Source: Betaproteobacteria bacterium (GTDB lineage Bacteria > Pseudomonadota > Gammaproteobacteria > Burkholderiales > Casimicrobiaceae). Taken from it: DNA of 44,990 nucleotides. A program made the position numbers and the translations under genes. Shown here piece by piece: positions 18,481 to 26,748 of the stretch (the stretch's first letter is position 1; the number at the start of each line of letters is the position of its first letter). The notes beneath the pieces are model-generated. The model did no database searches, had not been told where the DNA came from, and worked only from the letters and a program-made list of their open reading frames with translations. Location: positions 1 to 44,990 of the forward strand of contig JAAFJA010000019.1 in NCBI GenBank assembly GCA_013298765.1. The letters are read 5' to 3'.

Positions 18481-18526
18481 TATGACGTGAATCGATCTTG
18501 ATTCGCTCACGCTCTTGGAAAAAACC

Positions 18527-18892
18527 ATGAAATACATGCTCATGTTCTATGACAATCCTGCCAACAACATCCCTCCGCAAGACGAGACCGAGCGAAACGC
18601 TTGGTTTGGCAGGTGGATGGCCTACAACACTGCAATAGGTGAATCAGGCGTTGTCGTCATCGGCCATGCCCTGCAACCGCCTCACACCGCTACTACTGTG
18701 CGCATGCGTGGTGATCAGCGGCAGGTGCAAGATGGCCCGTTTGCTGACACAAAGGAAATGCTGGGCGGCTTCTACGTGATTGATGTGCCTGATTTAGATG
18801 AAGCGCTCGCTTGGGCTGCTCGCAGCCCCGCGGCACTCAAAGGCGGTGTTGAGGTACGCCCCCTCATGGACAGCCCGCCTGAACCCTCCTAG
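18527..18892 (+). CDS. YCII-related (DGPF domain) protein paired with an ECF sigma factor
   Basis: A 121-residue protein of the YCII/DGPF family: start M-K-Y-M-L-M-F-Y-D-N-P, a central QVQDGPFADTKEMLGGFYVIDV block holding the DGPF signature at residues ~67-73, and a final VEVRPLM strand. The ATG at 18527 is preferred because the family begins with MKYM; GGAA lies about ten bases upstream. YCII domains form a small ferredoxin-like alpha-beta fold; the biochemical role of DGPF proteins is unknown. Such genes typically neighbour ECF42-class sigma factors, exactly as here (sigma gene 98 bp downstream). It lies inside the guaA-bounded segment. Confidence 0.88.
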   Translation: MKYMLMFYDNPANNIPPQDETERNAWFGRWMAYNTAIGESGVVVIGHALQPPHTATTVRMRGDQRQVQDGPFADTKEMLGGFYVIDVPDLDEALAWAARSPAALKGGVEVRPLMDSPPEPS

Positions 18893-18990
18893 TCAGCCAC
18901 GGCAAAGCCATGCTCTTGATTCATGGACAAGCGCTATGAATCACACTCAACTCATCGGAAACGGTAGCGTGCCCTTTCTCTCATTCAAGC

Positions 18991-20205
18991 ATGACGCAAC
19001 CAAGCAGCCCGCCTGATGGAATAGATGCAGCACAGCGCATTGCCCGTCATGCCTATGGTCGCTTGGTTGCTTGGTTGGCGTATCAATGGCGTGATGTAGC
19101 CGCAGCGGAAGATGCGATGGGTGAAGCCTTGGTCAAAGCCCTAGAGCGCTGGCCGACGCAGGGCGTGCCAGATGCGCCTGAAGCTTGGCTGCTGACGGTG
19201 GCCAAACGAGAACTTTTGCAAACAGCTCGCCGTCAGCGCTTGCACGACAGCCCCGAGGTGCAGGCTTTGTACGATGGTGATGAAACTGAAGCATTGGGCT
19301 TTGAGATTCCAGATGCGCGGCTCAAGCTGATGTTCGTCTGCGCTCACCCAGCAATTGATGCCAGCATCCGAACGCCTTTAATGCTGCAAACCGTGCTCGG
19401 CATAGAAGCCAAGCAATTGGCCACTTGCATGTTGGTCTCTCCCAAAGCCATGGCGCAGCGCCTCGTGCGCGTCAAGCTAAAAATACGCGATGCTGGCCTG
19501 CGCTTTGAAGAACCCGAAGCCGATGATTTGCCCGAGCGCTTGCATGCGGTGCTTGAAGCGGTGTATGCCGCTTATGGTTTGGGCTGGGAAGCAGTGGATG
19601 GTGGGCAGGCTGAGATTCAAGACTTGCGCGGAGAAGCCTTATTTTTGGGCGAGCTGCTTTGCAGCTTGCTGCCCCATAGCGCCGAGGCTAAGGGTTTGCG
19701 GGCGCTGATGCTGTTTTGCCAAGCCCGCGAACGCGCACGTTTTGATGCATCGGACAGCTTGATTCCGTTGCAATTGCAAAACACAGCGCTCTGGGACCAA
19801 ACCTTGTTGGACCAAGCCGATGCTTTGCTTGCCCAAGCCTTCCAACTGTCCCAAAGCGGGCCGTTTCAAATCGAGGCAGCCATTCAGTCTGCCCACTGTC
19901 AGCGCCGACACACGTCACAAGTGCCTTGGCGAGGTATAGCCATGTTGTATGGCCACCTCAACAGCCAATGGCCAACGCGCGGTGCACAGGTCGCACAAGC
20001 GGTCGCCCTGGCCAATTGCCAAGATCTCGAAGCTGCTGCGCAGATGCTTGCTGCGCTTGATCCTGAGGCCATGCGCAACTACCAGCCGTATTGGGTGTGG
20101 CTATGGCGCACGTTCACAAATTGGCTGGCAAGCATACGGATGCGCAAGCCTATCTGCTCCGCGGACTCGGCCTCACTAGCGCGCCAAGCGCCAAGGCTTT
20201 TTTGA
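18991..20205 (+). CDS. ECF42-type RNA polymerase sigma factor with a frameshifted C-terminal tail
   Basis: Sigma-70 region 2 (residues ~10-80, WRDVAAAEDAMGEALVKALERWP) and region 4 (~125-170, LMLQTVLGIEAKQLATCMLVSPKAMAQRLVRVKLKI) are followed by the long TPR-like extension typical of ECF42 factors (GEALFLGELLCSLLPHSAEAKGL). After YQPYW near 20098 the read frame gives an unrelated tail ending at 20205. A +2 shift, as from a TG duplication in GGGTGTGGCT, restores the expected end M-A-H-V-H-K-L-A-G-K...L-L-R-G-L-G-L to a stop at 20238-20240. DNA-binding regions are intact; the C-terminal extension, needed for activity in studied ECF42 proteins, is altered. It could be a natural mutation or a base error in the sequence. 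Confidence 0.85.
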   Translation: MTQPSSPPDGIDAAQRIARHAYGRLVAWLAYQWRDVAAAEDAMGEALVKALERWPTQGVPDAPEAWLLTVAKRELLQTARRQRLHDSPEVQALYDGDETEALGFEIPDARLKLMFVCAHPAIDASIRTPLMLQTVLGIEAKQLATCMLVSPKAMAQRLVRVKLKIRDAGLRFEEPEADDLPERLHAVLEAVYAAYGLGWEAVDGGQAEIQDLRGEALFLGELLCSLLPHSAEAKGLRALMLFCQARERARFDASDSLIPLQLQNTALWDQTLLDQADALLAQAFQLSQSGPFQIEAAIQSAHCQRRHTSQVPWRGIAMLYGHLNSQWPTRGAQVAQAVALANCQDLEAAAQMLAALDPEAMRNYQPYWVWLWRTFTNWLASIRMRKPICSADSASLARQAPRLF

Positions 20206-20240
20206 TGAAGCAGCTTTACACCGCTGGAGATCCTCAATGA

Positions 20241-20676
20241 AGCCCGTCGTTGCCTGACAGGAGGGCGGAGGTGACGCACTCACGTTGAACATATTGGGTT
20301 CTGGTCTGTTCACATCATCAATCGCGCGCCAAGCTGATCTTTTGAACTTTGTTGGCAGTGCAAACAGTGACGGTAAAACTGACGGCATGGCTGATGTTGG
20401 GTTGTCAACAGCTACTGTCCACGTCAATGCAGCGCGATCCGACGTAGTTCAGCTTATCTTGCGGGTTGACAATCGAGTGGGAGTAGAGCGTCAGGCAAGC
20501 TGTCCAAGAGCCGCAGTTGCAGGCTCCCCAGTTGCAACAAAACCTGCTGGAGCAGGGCAGCTGTCGAAATACGGCTTGTTCTGACTACGCAGACCAGCAA
20601 CGTATCGTGCGCGGAGCCGCTCGCGGCTTGCCGCAAATTTGCTGTTCGGCTTCAATCGCGCCGAAAAGGGCCGCTT
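20241..20676 (+). other. 436-bp stretch without a supported gene
   Basis: Between the restored end of the sigma gene and the decayed iron-sulfur gene no reading frame shows family features or a good ribosome binding site. It contains the second guaA-end repeat at 20472-20486 and otherwise looks like gene debris. Confidence 0.55.
20472..20486 (+). repeat. right copy of the guaA-end direct repeat (possible att site)
   Basis: ATCGAGTGGGAGTAG, same orientation as the guaA terminus and with a perfect 12-base core GAGTGGGAGTAG. The enclosed 18232-20471 segment carries the YCII and sigma genes but no integrase. Confidence 0.6.
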
Positions 20677-20970
20677 TCACGAACGCGCACGGTACTTGCC
20701 AAAAAGCGTAGCACATAAGTTTTGCGCAGCTTCGCCTTGCTCGTCCCGAATAACGCGGATCGCACCTGACGGGGAGCCTTTCGTCACATGCATTAAGTCG
20801 TCGACCGGTTGCGCATCCGGGTGTATCCACACGCCCTGGACGTTTGACACAAAGAGATCGGGGTGAGACACAGCACAGCCTCAGGAATGCACGCATTTTT
20901 GTGCATCAAACAGAACGGACGCATTTGCACTTTGCACAATTTCAATGGTTACTAAAGTTTCCCATTCAAA
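20677..20970 (-). pseudogene. decayed divergent 4Fe-4S mono-cluster protein
   Basis: Read on the minus strand, VLFDAQKCVHS-stop-GCAVSHPDLFVSNVQ followed by GVWIHPDAQPVDDL and GSPSGAIRV follows the layout of the Fer4_19 (divergent 4Fe-4S mono-cluster) domain: C-x-H-x-x-x-C, then a PW/VWI-PDA stretch, then CPSGAI. A TGA at 20881-20883 interrupts the first Cys pair where an Arg codon (CGA) would be natural. The third ligand Cys before PSGA is Ser. No start codon is obvious upstream. Both lesions point to loss of function. The family match is by eye only. Confidence 0.55.
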
Positions 20971-21029
20971 CTCTGGAGAGGGGCGGTTGTTTGAGTGCGC
21001 AGCAGCGTTGGATCAATGTAATGCTGGCC

Positions 21030-21461
21030 TCAGACAAGAGCTAGTTCCGTATAACCCAAGTGATGCAAACATTCGCGCACCAAGATTAGGCTTGCAAGCG
21101 CCAACGGTGCTGGTTCGGAAATGGGCACGGTGGGAAGGCGCTGCGCTGCCTGCGCGATGTCTTGATAGCGCTGTTCAACTTGCTCGAGGCTTAGTGACGT
21201 GGGCACTTGGCTTCGCAGCAATGCTTGATGCAGCAACGGTGCGTCGCTAACCAAAGTCCCACGCGGCATTGTGCGCATGCCGGTTGCCATAATGGAATCT
21301 TCGACCATATTGATCGCGGCCTCGAGATGCGCAGCGCACGGCGCAGCTTGACCAAATGCTGTTTCGACAATATGGGCTGGGCTCACAGACATCTTCACGG
21401 GCACCGAACCATCTGGCGCGATGAAGAGCTGCGCGGCGGACAGGGTCAAGAAGCTCTGCAT
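21030..21461 (-). CDS. hypothetical protein of 143 residues
   Basis: I do not recognise this protein. It starts M-Q-S-F-L-T-L-S-A-A-Q-L-F and is mostly helical in character, with SLEQVEQRYQDIAQAAQRLP in the middle and a hydrophobic LALASLILVRECLHHLGY near the C-terminus. There is no signal peptide or metal motif, and only three Cys residues. No clear ribosome binding site is visible before the ATG. It lies next to a decayed gene in the accessory zone, so it may itself be a remnant, though the frame is uninterrupted and the composition looks coding. Confidence 0.45.
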   Translation of the reverse strand: MQSFLTLSAAQLFIAPDGSVPVKMSVSPAHIVETAFGQAAPCAAHLEAAINMVEDSIMATGMRTMPRGTLVSDAPLLHQALLRSQVPTSLSLEQVEQRYQDIAQAAQRLPTVPISEPAPLALASLILVRECLHHLGYTELALV

Positions 21462-21595
21462 TGGTTTATCGCAAGCACCATAAGCTGAAAACTAGGGAGG
21501 CGAGATGTTTCTCGTACATCTGCGCCAATTGCTGATCAATGGACCGACCGCCCTGCCCCGGTTGGGGCCTGGATGACGCAGTCAAACGCTGCCAA

Positions 21596-22315
21596 TCAGG
21601 GAGCCTCGTAGACCAGGAAGTCAAACTTATCCTCCCAAACCCGATCGCGTTCAAGACTTTGCGTCATTTTTCCGCACAAGTTGTACCAACCGAAACCATC
21701 CTTCAGTAGCGGGCTGCCGGCGGGGAAAAGCGCTTTGTTGTTCATTTGTGCGCCCAGGTCGAACGGATCGAATCCTGCAGGTATTGGCTCACGGTTTACG
21801 TTGGTAATGTTGGTGCATACATGCTGCTTGTTGTAGTTTTGAACGTGGGTAACAGTGTCGCCCTTTTTGGGCTCTTTCCAATGCACTTCAAAGACGTTGC
21901 AAGCCACTTCACGCGCTTGGTACTCAACCTTTTCCCCAAAGGCAGGGCCTTGCGTGAATGGCGCTGGATATGGTGCACTTTTCACATATGCGACTGTTGG
22001 CTTTGCCTGCCGTGGGTACGAAAACGTCATGAAACCGCGAGTGATCGGCCCCATAAAACCGTCAGACTTCACTTGTTCAAAATTGTGAAATTTCAAACGA
22101 AAGCGGAAAGGCGAGCTTTCGTCATTCCCACGGAAGTCCACGACGTTAACCTTTCCGTTGCCCAGCCAAGATTCATAGCTCTTGCAAGAGCTATTACTTT
22201 TCTTTGAGGTTTCAGAGCCTGCAATAGCCGGCGTTGTGAATGCGCACAGCACGGCAATTGCCGCGAAGAAAGCCATCGCGCCACGGCGTAGTTGAATTGA
22301 TTTTTTCGTATTCAT
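21596..22315 (-). CDS. secreted MoaF-like lipocalin-fold protein
   Basis: A 239-residue exported protein. The ATG at 22315 starts a Sec signal (basic MNTKKSIQLRRG, then a hydrophobic AMAFFAAIAVLCAF, cleavage near AIAG). The mature part has the segment VEYQAREVACNVFEVHW, then KKGDTVTHVQNYNKQHVCTN and later SPLLKDGFGWYNLCGK. The E-V-H-W-K-E-P plus TVTHV order matches MoaF-related beta-barrel domains. Cytoplasmic MoaF proteins are linked to molybdenum cofactor use, but secreted relatives have no known role. Several Cys residues could form disulfides. It is followed upstream on the same strand by a SnoaL-like lipoprotein gene (52 bp away), so they may be co-expressed. Confidence 0.65.
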   Translation of the reverse strand: MNTKKSIQLRRGAMAFFAAIAVLCAFTTPAIAGSETSKKSNSSCKSYESWLGNGKVNVVDFRGNDESSPFRFRLKFHNFEQVKSDGFMGPITRGFMTFSYPRQAKPTVAYVKSAPYPAPFTQGPAFGEKVEYQAREVACNVFEVHWKEPKKGDTVTHVQNYNKQHVCTNITNVNREPIPAGFDPFDLGAQMNNKALFPAGSPLLKDGFGWYNLCGKMTQSLERDRVWEDKFDFLVYEAP

Positions 22316-22366
22316 GCAAATTCTCACGATCTAGTCAGGGTTGAGTAGTTCTCTTTGGCTTTGCGG

Positions 22367-23248
22367 TCAAAAGCCAAACTTGCCGTTCGTGTTTTTCCAC
22401 TCTGCGCGCGGCGGAATGGTTTCAATGACATCCCAATGTTCGACGATCTTGCCACCCGCGACGCGGAACAAGTCGTAGAAAGCCGAGTGTTTTCCAGCAA
22501 ACTCACCCTCACTGACCGTTAACACGAAGTTGCCTTCTCCCAAGACTTTGTGAACTCGGTCGTAGCGCATGCTGACACCGGCTTTAGCCATGGCTTCAAG
22601 CGCTTTCGACAAGCCGTCTAGTCCATCGCCAATTGCGGGGTTGTGCTGGATGTAATTGTTTGCATCAATGTAGGTGGGCAATTTGTCGTACTTGCCGCCC
22701 AACAAAATGTCAGTGACAAAGGCGTTCACCAGCGTCTTGTTTGCCACTGTCTTATCAAGCTCAACAACCTCGGTTGCACCATCGATCATGGTGCGGCCGC
22801 TTGGATTAGGTTTGACGGGCTTTTCCTGAAGATTGTCCCAATGCTCGACGATCTTGCCGTCTTCAAACCGAAAGATGTCAAAGCCAATCTTGGGGCCAAA
22901 GAAGTTGTAGTCGGTATGTGCGAAAACGTACTCCCCATCCTGGAAGACACGCACAGTATTTGCTTTGGCAGAGCCTTTGGGCAGTGCCTGCAGCGCAGCG
23001 CCCAACCCCGCAAGTCCGTCACCGACCGCCAGATTGTGCTGAATGTACTTATTGGGATTGATGCTTGAAACGGGGGCGGAGTCGCCAGTTTCAAGACTTT
23101 TCAAGAGGGCTACAACTTGAGCTTTTTGTGTGGTCACTGCTTTTTCCTGAGCGGAGTTAGGTTTTACTGTCGTGCAGGCTGAGATCATCGCCGCGGTGGC
23201 GAGCGCGGCTACACGGGCGACGTATCGAAAAAGTGTTCCTCGGGGCAT
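22367..23248 (-). CDS. lipoprotein with two tandem SnoaL/NTF2-like domains
   Basis: A 293-residue exported lipoprotein. The ATG at 23248 has AAGGA eight bases upstream, better than the longer TTG frame. The signal ends in a lipobox (M-I-S-A-C). Two copies of the same fold follow: residues ~40-150 with KYIQHN, GDGLAGL and FRFEDGKIVEHWDNLQ, and ~160-285 with NYIQHN, GDGLDGL and FRVAGGKIVEHWDVIE. The matched motifs show an internal duplication. SnoaL-like domains form cone-shaped alpha+beta barrels; some catalyse aldol-type ring closure, many only bind small molecules. The gene is divergent from the AraC regulator at 23406, which is the likely regulator. Confidence 0.85.
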   Translation of the reverse strand: MPRGTLFRYVARVAALATAAMISACTTVKPNSAQEKAVTTQKAQVVALLKSLETGDSAPVSSINPNKYIQHNLAVGDGLAGLGAALQALPKGSAKANTVRVFQDGEYVFAHTDYNFFGPKIGFDIFRFEDGKIVEHWDNLQEKPVKPNPSGRTMIDGATEVVELDKTVANKTLVNAFVTDILLGGKYDKLPTYIDANNYIQHNPAIGDGLDGLSKALEAMAKAGVSMRYDRVHKVLGEGNFVLTVSEGEFAGKHSAFYDLFRVAGGKIVEHWDVIETIPPRAEWKNTNGKFGF

Positions 23249-23405
23249 GATCAATTCCTTTGTTTACCCATTCTGCGTTGAAGGGCCAATACAGCCGACT
23301 TCCAATGAATTTTTGTCTTTAGATCGGTTGATGGCACGTTCAGTTGTTGGCAGGTTATGATCAAATTCCGTCAAAATGACCTGAATAGGCTTTGAGCATA
23401 AACAT

Positions 23406-24308
23406 ATGCAAAATGCAGTGACGGAGTTGAGGGACACGCGGTTTGCAAATCAGCGCTTTGCGCGGCTGGGGATCGAGTTGATGCTGGTGTCCGACCTAAA
23501 GCGTCGCACCACACCGAATCAGCGTGCCAAGCCGGAGCGTGTTGAGTTCTTCATGCTTTGGTTAACAGCGAGTGGGAGCACCCGCCACAGTGTCGATTTC
23601 GTCGATTTCGATGTGTCAGAAGGCACTCTTGTCTTTGCTAAACCAGCCCAAGTTCAGCAGTGGCACTTGGAGACGCATTTGGACGGGTGGATCTTGTTGG
23701 TAGAGCCTGCCGCATTGCTGCCCGCCCAAGGGCGTCTGACTCATCGGGACATGTTGCTCGGATTGGTTGATGACTGGCCTGCAGTGGCGCAACTTGATGA
23801 CCGATTCAATCAAGAGATGAGTGCTCAGCTGGCGAATCTGCACGACTACTTTCTCAAGTACGATGAGTCTGATCTCGATAACGCTTTGCTGCAGAGCGCC
23901 GTCGTTGGTTTGCTGCTGCGCTTGGCGCGCTGGCACAACGCCCGGTCTGCACTCGTCGTTGAGCAAAAGAACTTCATCCCTGTGGTGTTCAAGCTTCTAC
24001 GCAACGAATTGGAAAAGACGTTTCGGCAGCATTGGAGCGTCAACCAATACGCAAAGCACTTAGGGTATTCGGAAAGTACGCTTAACCGAGCCTGCCTAGC
24101 AGCCACGGGACACTCAGCAAAGGTACTGATTGATCGCCGTTTGGCGCTTGAGGCTGCCCGCCTGCTAATTCACACTGACGTGAGCATTGCGGAGTTGAGT
24201 CATCAACTTGGATTCTCAGAATCGACCAACTTCGTGAGATTCTTTGCCCGAATCACCGGCGAGACCCCTGCACGGTTTCGTCAGGAAAAGCTGGGCGGTA
24301 CTTTGTGA
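23406..24308 (+). CDS. AraC-family transcriptional regulator
   Basis: A 300-residue regulator with an N-terminal cupin-like sensor region (residues ~40-130, FDVSEGTLVFAKPAQVQQWH) and a C-terminal double helix-turn-helix (~200-298). The second HTH carries the AraC signature region IAELSHQLGFSESTNFVRFF followed by TGETPARFR. It is divergent from the SnoaL lipoprotein with 157 bp between the genes, a layout that suggests control of that gene and possibly of the MoaF-like gene beyond it. The ligand cannot be inferred. Confidence 0.9.
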   Translation: MQNAVTELRDTRFANQRFARLGIELMLVSDLKRRTTPNQRAKPERVEFFMLWLTASGSTRHSVDFVDFDVSEGTLVFAKPAQVQQWHLETHLDGWILLVEPAALLPAQGRLTHRDMLLGLVDDWPAVAQLDDRFNQEMSAQLANLHDYFLKYDESDLDNALLQSAVVGLLLRLARWHNARSALVVEQKNFIPVVFKLLRNELEKTFRQHWSVNQYAKHLGYSESTLNRACLAATGHSAKVLIDRRLALEAARLLIHTDVSIAELSHQLGFSESTNFVRFFARITGETPARFRQEKLGGTL

Positions 24309-24669
24309 CGAAAAGTTGATGCTGGTACACGAAGAACTGCCCTCGCAAAAGCGCCCAAACTCAGTGACAAGGTTGGCAAAAACTTGCTCTTCTCCGGTGG
24401 CAGAAGGCGAGGGGGCGAGTGGCTTATCCAACGAAATCGCTATCTTCTCAACTAACACACGGACGCTCAACGTAGACAAGATGAAATTGCGCATTGGCAA
24501 TTGAGGGGGAGTGAGAGTCTACTGCGTGACCCTGTACCTCTGGCCGGGTGATTACTAAGCGGCTTCACCCTATGATCAAGTTCGGTTGCGATCGCGGCGT
24601 CACGCCTAAAGGCTCGTGGCGTCCTTCAGATCAGCGCAATGAATTTTCGAATTTGCTGGAGGTTTAAGG
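24309..24669 (+). other. 361-bp stretch without a supported gene
   Basis: Short frames on both strands lack starts with ribosome binding sites and family features. A weak GGGTGA/TCACCC dyad lies around 24554-24578. The last 20 bases hold GGAGGTTTAAGG, which is the leader of the next gene. Nothing else is seen. Confidence 0.5.
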
Positions 24670-24951
24670 GTGCGTAAGTTTGCTGCTTTTTCCGCAGCCG
24701 TTTTGATGTGTTGTTCGGCATCGGCGGCGATCACTGTTGACTACGAAAACAAAGACTCAAAAGAGTACAAGTGGGAGGCCGTGTGCAGTGGCTCAAAGAC
24801 CAGTGGTGTGACGTTCAAAGGTGGCACTACGTCGGCTTCATCGATTCAAGGCTCAGCACCTTGCACTGTCAAAACTAACGGTGGCGACGTCGTGCTCAAG
24901 GGCGGAGAGAGGATCCTGATCAAAGACGGAAAGATCACGATCAAGAAGTAG
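24670..24951 (+). CDS. small secreted protein of 93 residues
   Basis: It begins with GTG, six bases after a strong GGAGG, giving M-R-K-F-A-A-F-S-A-A-V-L. A Sec signal ends near S-A-S-A-A, leaving about 74 residues rich in Gly, Ser, Thr and Lys. Two Cys in the mature part (AVCSGSK and APCTVK) could form one disulfide, and alternating hydrophobic residues toward the end (GGDVVLKGGERILIKDGKIT) suggest a small beta sandwich. I recognise no family. It is monocistronic, followed by 112 bp before the convergent patatin gene. Confidence 0.7.
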   Translation: MRKFAAFSAAVLMCCSASAAITVDYENKDSKEYKWEAVCSGSKTSGVTFKGGTTSASSIQGSAPCTVKTNGGDVVLKGGERILIKDGKITIKK

Positions 24952-25063
24952 ACAGACAAAGGCTGCTTTCTGTCGTCCGTACGACGCTTACGATCTGAAG
25001 TTTGCGGCGACGTATTGCTCGTTGGACGAGCGAAGAAATCAACACTCGCGGTGAATTTCCGGG

Positions 25064-25996
25064 TTACGGCCTAAGCTGCTTCAAGCGCGCCTGCAACGTA
25101 GGTAACTGTGCTTTCGCATAAGTTTCGCCGAGCGCCAGTGATTGCAAAAAATAGCTGCGACGCGGGCTTGCGTAGTAGCCCAAGTCTGGGTGCAAGATGA
25201 AATCCGCTTTCGCCACTTCGGGCGCGATACGGGCAGCGCGAGTGATGTCTCGCTTGCGCATGCTCTCCGGAGCTTCGGGCGGTGTGCTGCCCGGCAACGC
25301 CGACACATCGACTGCTATGACGAATTTCGCGCCCAATCGCCGTGCGGCGGTGACGGCGACAGGCAGCGATTCATCGGCATCTTCATATTCAGTGCCGTGA
25401 ATTCCAACGGGCGAAACAATGCCCATCACCGCCGCGGAGGCGCGCACCGCAACGGCGGCGTTGCCCTGCAAAAAATAGCGCGCTTCTTTTGGCGTGGCCG
25501 ACGGACTGGACGCCCGCTCAGTGGCCACGACAACGACGCGGCGCGGCAGTTGCTCCAAACGCTGGCCATTTTTTAGTTGGCTTTCCACATAGCGCTGCAA
25601 GCGCTCGCCGCGAATCCACCCGCGATCTGCGAAGGGGTTGGGATCGAACAAGGTGAGCGGTCCGCCGCTTAGCGCTTGCTCGGTGAGCTGCGCTGCGTTC
25701 AAGCCGTCTGCCCAAAACGTGCCGATGAGTGCACCGACGCTTGAGCCAATGATGATGTCGGGCACGATGCCCGCGTCTTCGAGCGCTTTGAGAATGCTCA
25801 GATGTGCGTAGCCGCGCGGGCCGCCGCTGCCGAGTACGAGGGCAATTCGCGGCGCGGGTTGCAGCGGCGCGATCTGCTCTAAGCGCAGCGCGACCGGCGC
25901 ATCCGGGTTCGTATAGTTAAACGCCGCACAGCCGCTCAAAAACAGGGGGATTATTGCGACAACTATTCTTTGAAAATGACAATTTAGAAAGGGCAT
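25064..25996 (-). CDS. patatin-like phospholipase, predicted lipoprotein
   Basis: A patatin-family lipid acyl hydrolase of 310 residues. The ATG at 25996 gives a compact signal peptide with lipobox L-S-G-C; the frame extends to 26032 but would add an unusually long N-region. The oxyanion loop GSGGPRG is near residue 57, the nucleophile elbow GSSVGA (GxSxG) near 86, and the second dyad residue is probably the first Asp of DAD near 208, where the family usually has DGG/A. The final IAVDVSALP strand is typical. It follows tetR by 50 bp on the same strand, so expression is probably tied to that repressor. Substrate is unknown; membrane lipid is likely given the predicted anchor. Confidence 0.85.
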   Translation of the reverse strand: MPFLNCHFQRIVVAIIPLFLSGCAAFNYTNPDAPVALRLEQIAPLQPAPRIALVLGSGGPRGYAHLSILKALEDAGIVPDIIIGSSVGALIGTFWADGLNAAQLTEQALSGGPLTLFDPNPFADRGWIRGERLQRYVESQLKNGQRLEQLPRRVVVVATERASSPSATPKEARYFLQGNAAVAVRASAAVMGIVSPVGIHGTEYEDADESLPVAVTAARRLGAKFVIAVDVSALPGSTPPEAPESMRKRDITRAARIAPEVAKADFILHPDLGYYASPRRSYFLQSLALGETYAKAQLPTLQARLKQLRP

Positions 25997-26046
25997 CGTA
26001 TGTTTTGTAAGTATTCTTGAAAATAAATCCATTGCCGTGTTCGCCC

Positions 26047-26727
26047 TTATGTATCCGTCTGTTTGGGAATGTTGTTGTTAAGTACGGATTCGTTCGCCAT
26101 GCTGCGCTCAATCATGCCGAACACGTGTGCTCTCAGTTGAGAAACCGGGGCGAGCCCTAGCGCTGCCGTTGCATCGAGGCGCGAAATGCTCGCGAGCCCG
26201 TGTATCGCCGCCCAAATGCACAACGCATCGCGCTCTACCCACGCCATTTGCCAAGGCGCGGGAACTTGTGCGTAAACACGGGTGAGTACGCTGCGCAATT
26301 CGTCGAACGCGATCTTGGCGGCCTGCGCCATCGCGGGATGATGCGCAGCTTGCGGCCAGGGGTCGGTAAACATCAGTGCGTATTCCACCGGGTGCGCAGC
26401 CGCGTAACCCAGATACGCATCGCCCAAGCTTCCCAACTCATCCTGCGCGTTCTCGTGCGGCGTGCGAGCTGCAAGTGCTTGGGCGAATTCCGCAAAACAC
26501 TGCCGAAGCACTTCAGCGAGCAAGTCGTCGCGGGTGGGGTAATGGCGGTAGGGCGCTTGATGAGACACACCGAGCCGCCGCGCCACGTCGCGCAGGCTGA
26601 GCGCCGCGCATCCTTCCGCCGCAATGACCTCTCGCGCGGCAATCACGCAGGCTTGTTTAAGCGGGATCGTTTCGCTCCCGATGTCGGCTGTGAGAGGAGC
26701 GGCTTCGCTTCGTGTGGTTTTGGACAT
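26047..26727 (-). CDS. TetR/AcrR-family repressor
   Basis: A 226-residue repressor with an N-terminal HTH (residues ~26-72: AAREVIAAEGCAALSLRDVA, then GVSHQAPYRHYPTRDDLLAE) and a C-terminal ligand domain of the WHG type seen in some TetR proteins. It is divergent from the DUF2141-SDR-membrane protein genes, and two operator-like palindromes fill the 127-bp gap. It is co-directional with the patatin gene downstream. Likely it represses both directions, including its own transcription. The inducer is unknown. Confidence 0.92.
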   Translation of the reverse strand: MSKTTRSEAAPLTADIGSETIPLKQACVIAAREVIAAEGCAALSLRDVARRLGVSHQAPYRHYPTRDDLLAEVLRQCFAEFAQALAARTPHENAQDELGSLGDAYLGYAAAHPVEYALMFTDPWPQAAHHPAMAQAAKIAFDELRSVLTRVYAQVPAPWQMAWVERDALCIWAAIHGLASISRLDATAALGLAPVSQLRAHVFGMIERSMANESVLNNNIPKQTDT

Positions 26728-26748
26728 GAGTGAATTCTATGTAGAAAA

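Noticed and set aside
20285-20584. 99-residue frame in the debris after the sigma gene
   Set aside because: Low-complexity Ala/Val/Gly sequence, no signal or start support, and the guaA-end repeat lies inside it.
23568-23580. Third copy of the guaA-end repeat (GAGTGGGAG)
   Set aside because: Only nine bases match and it lies inside the AraC coding sequence; expected by chance.
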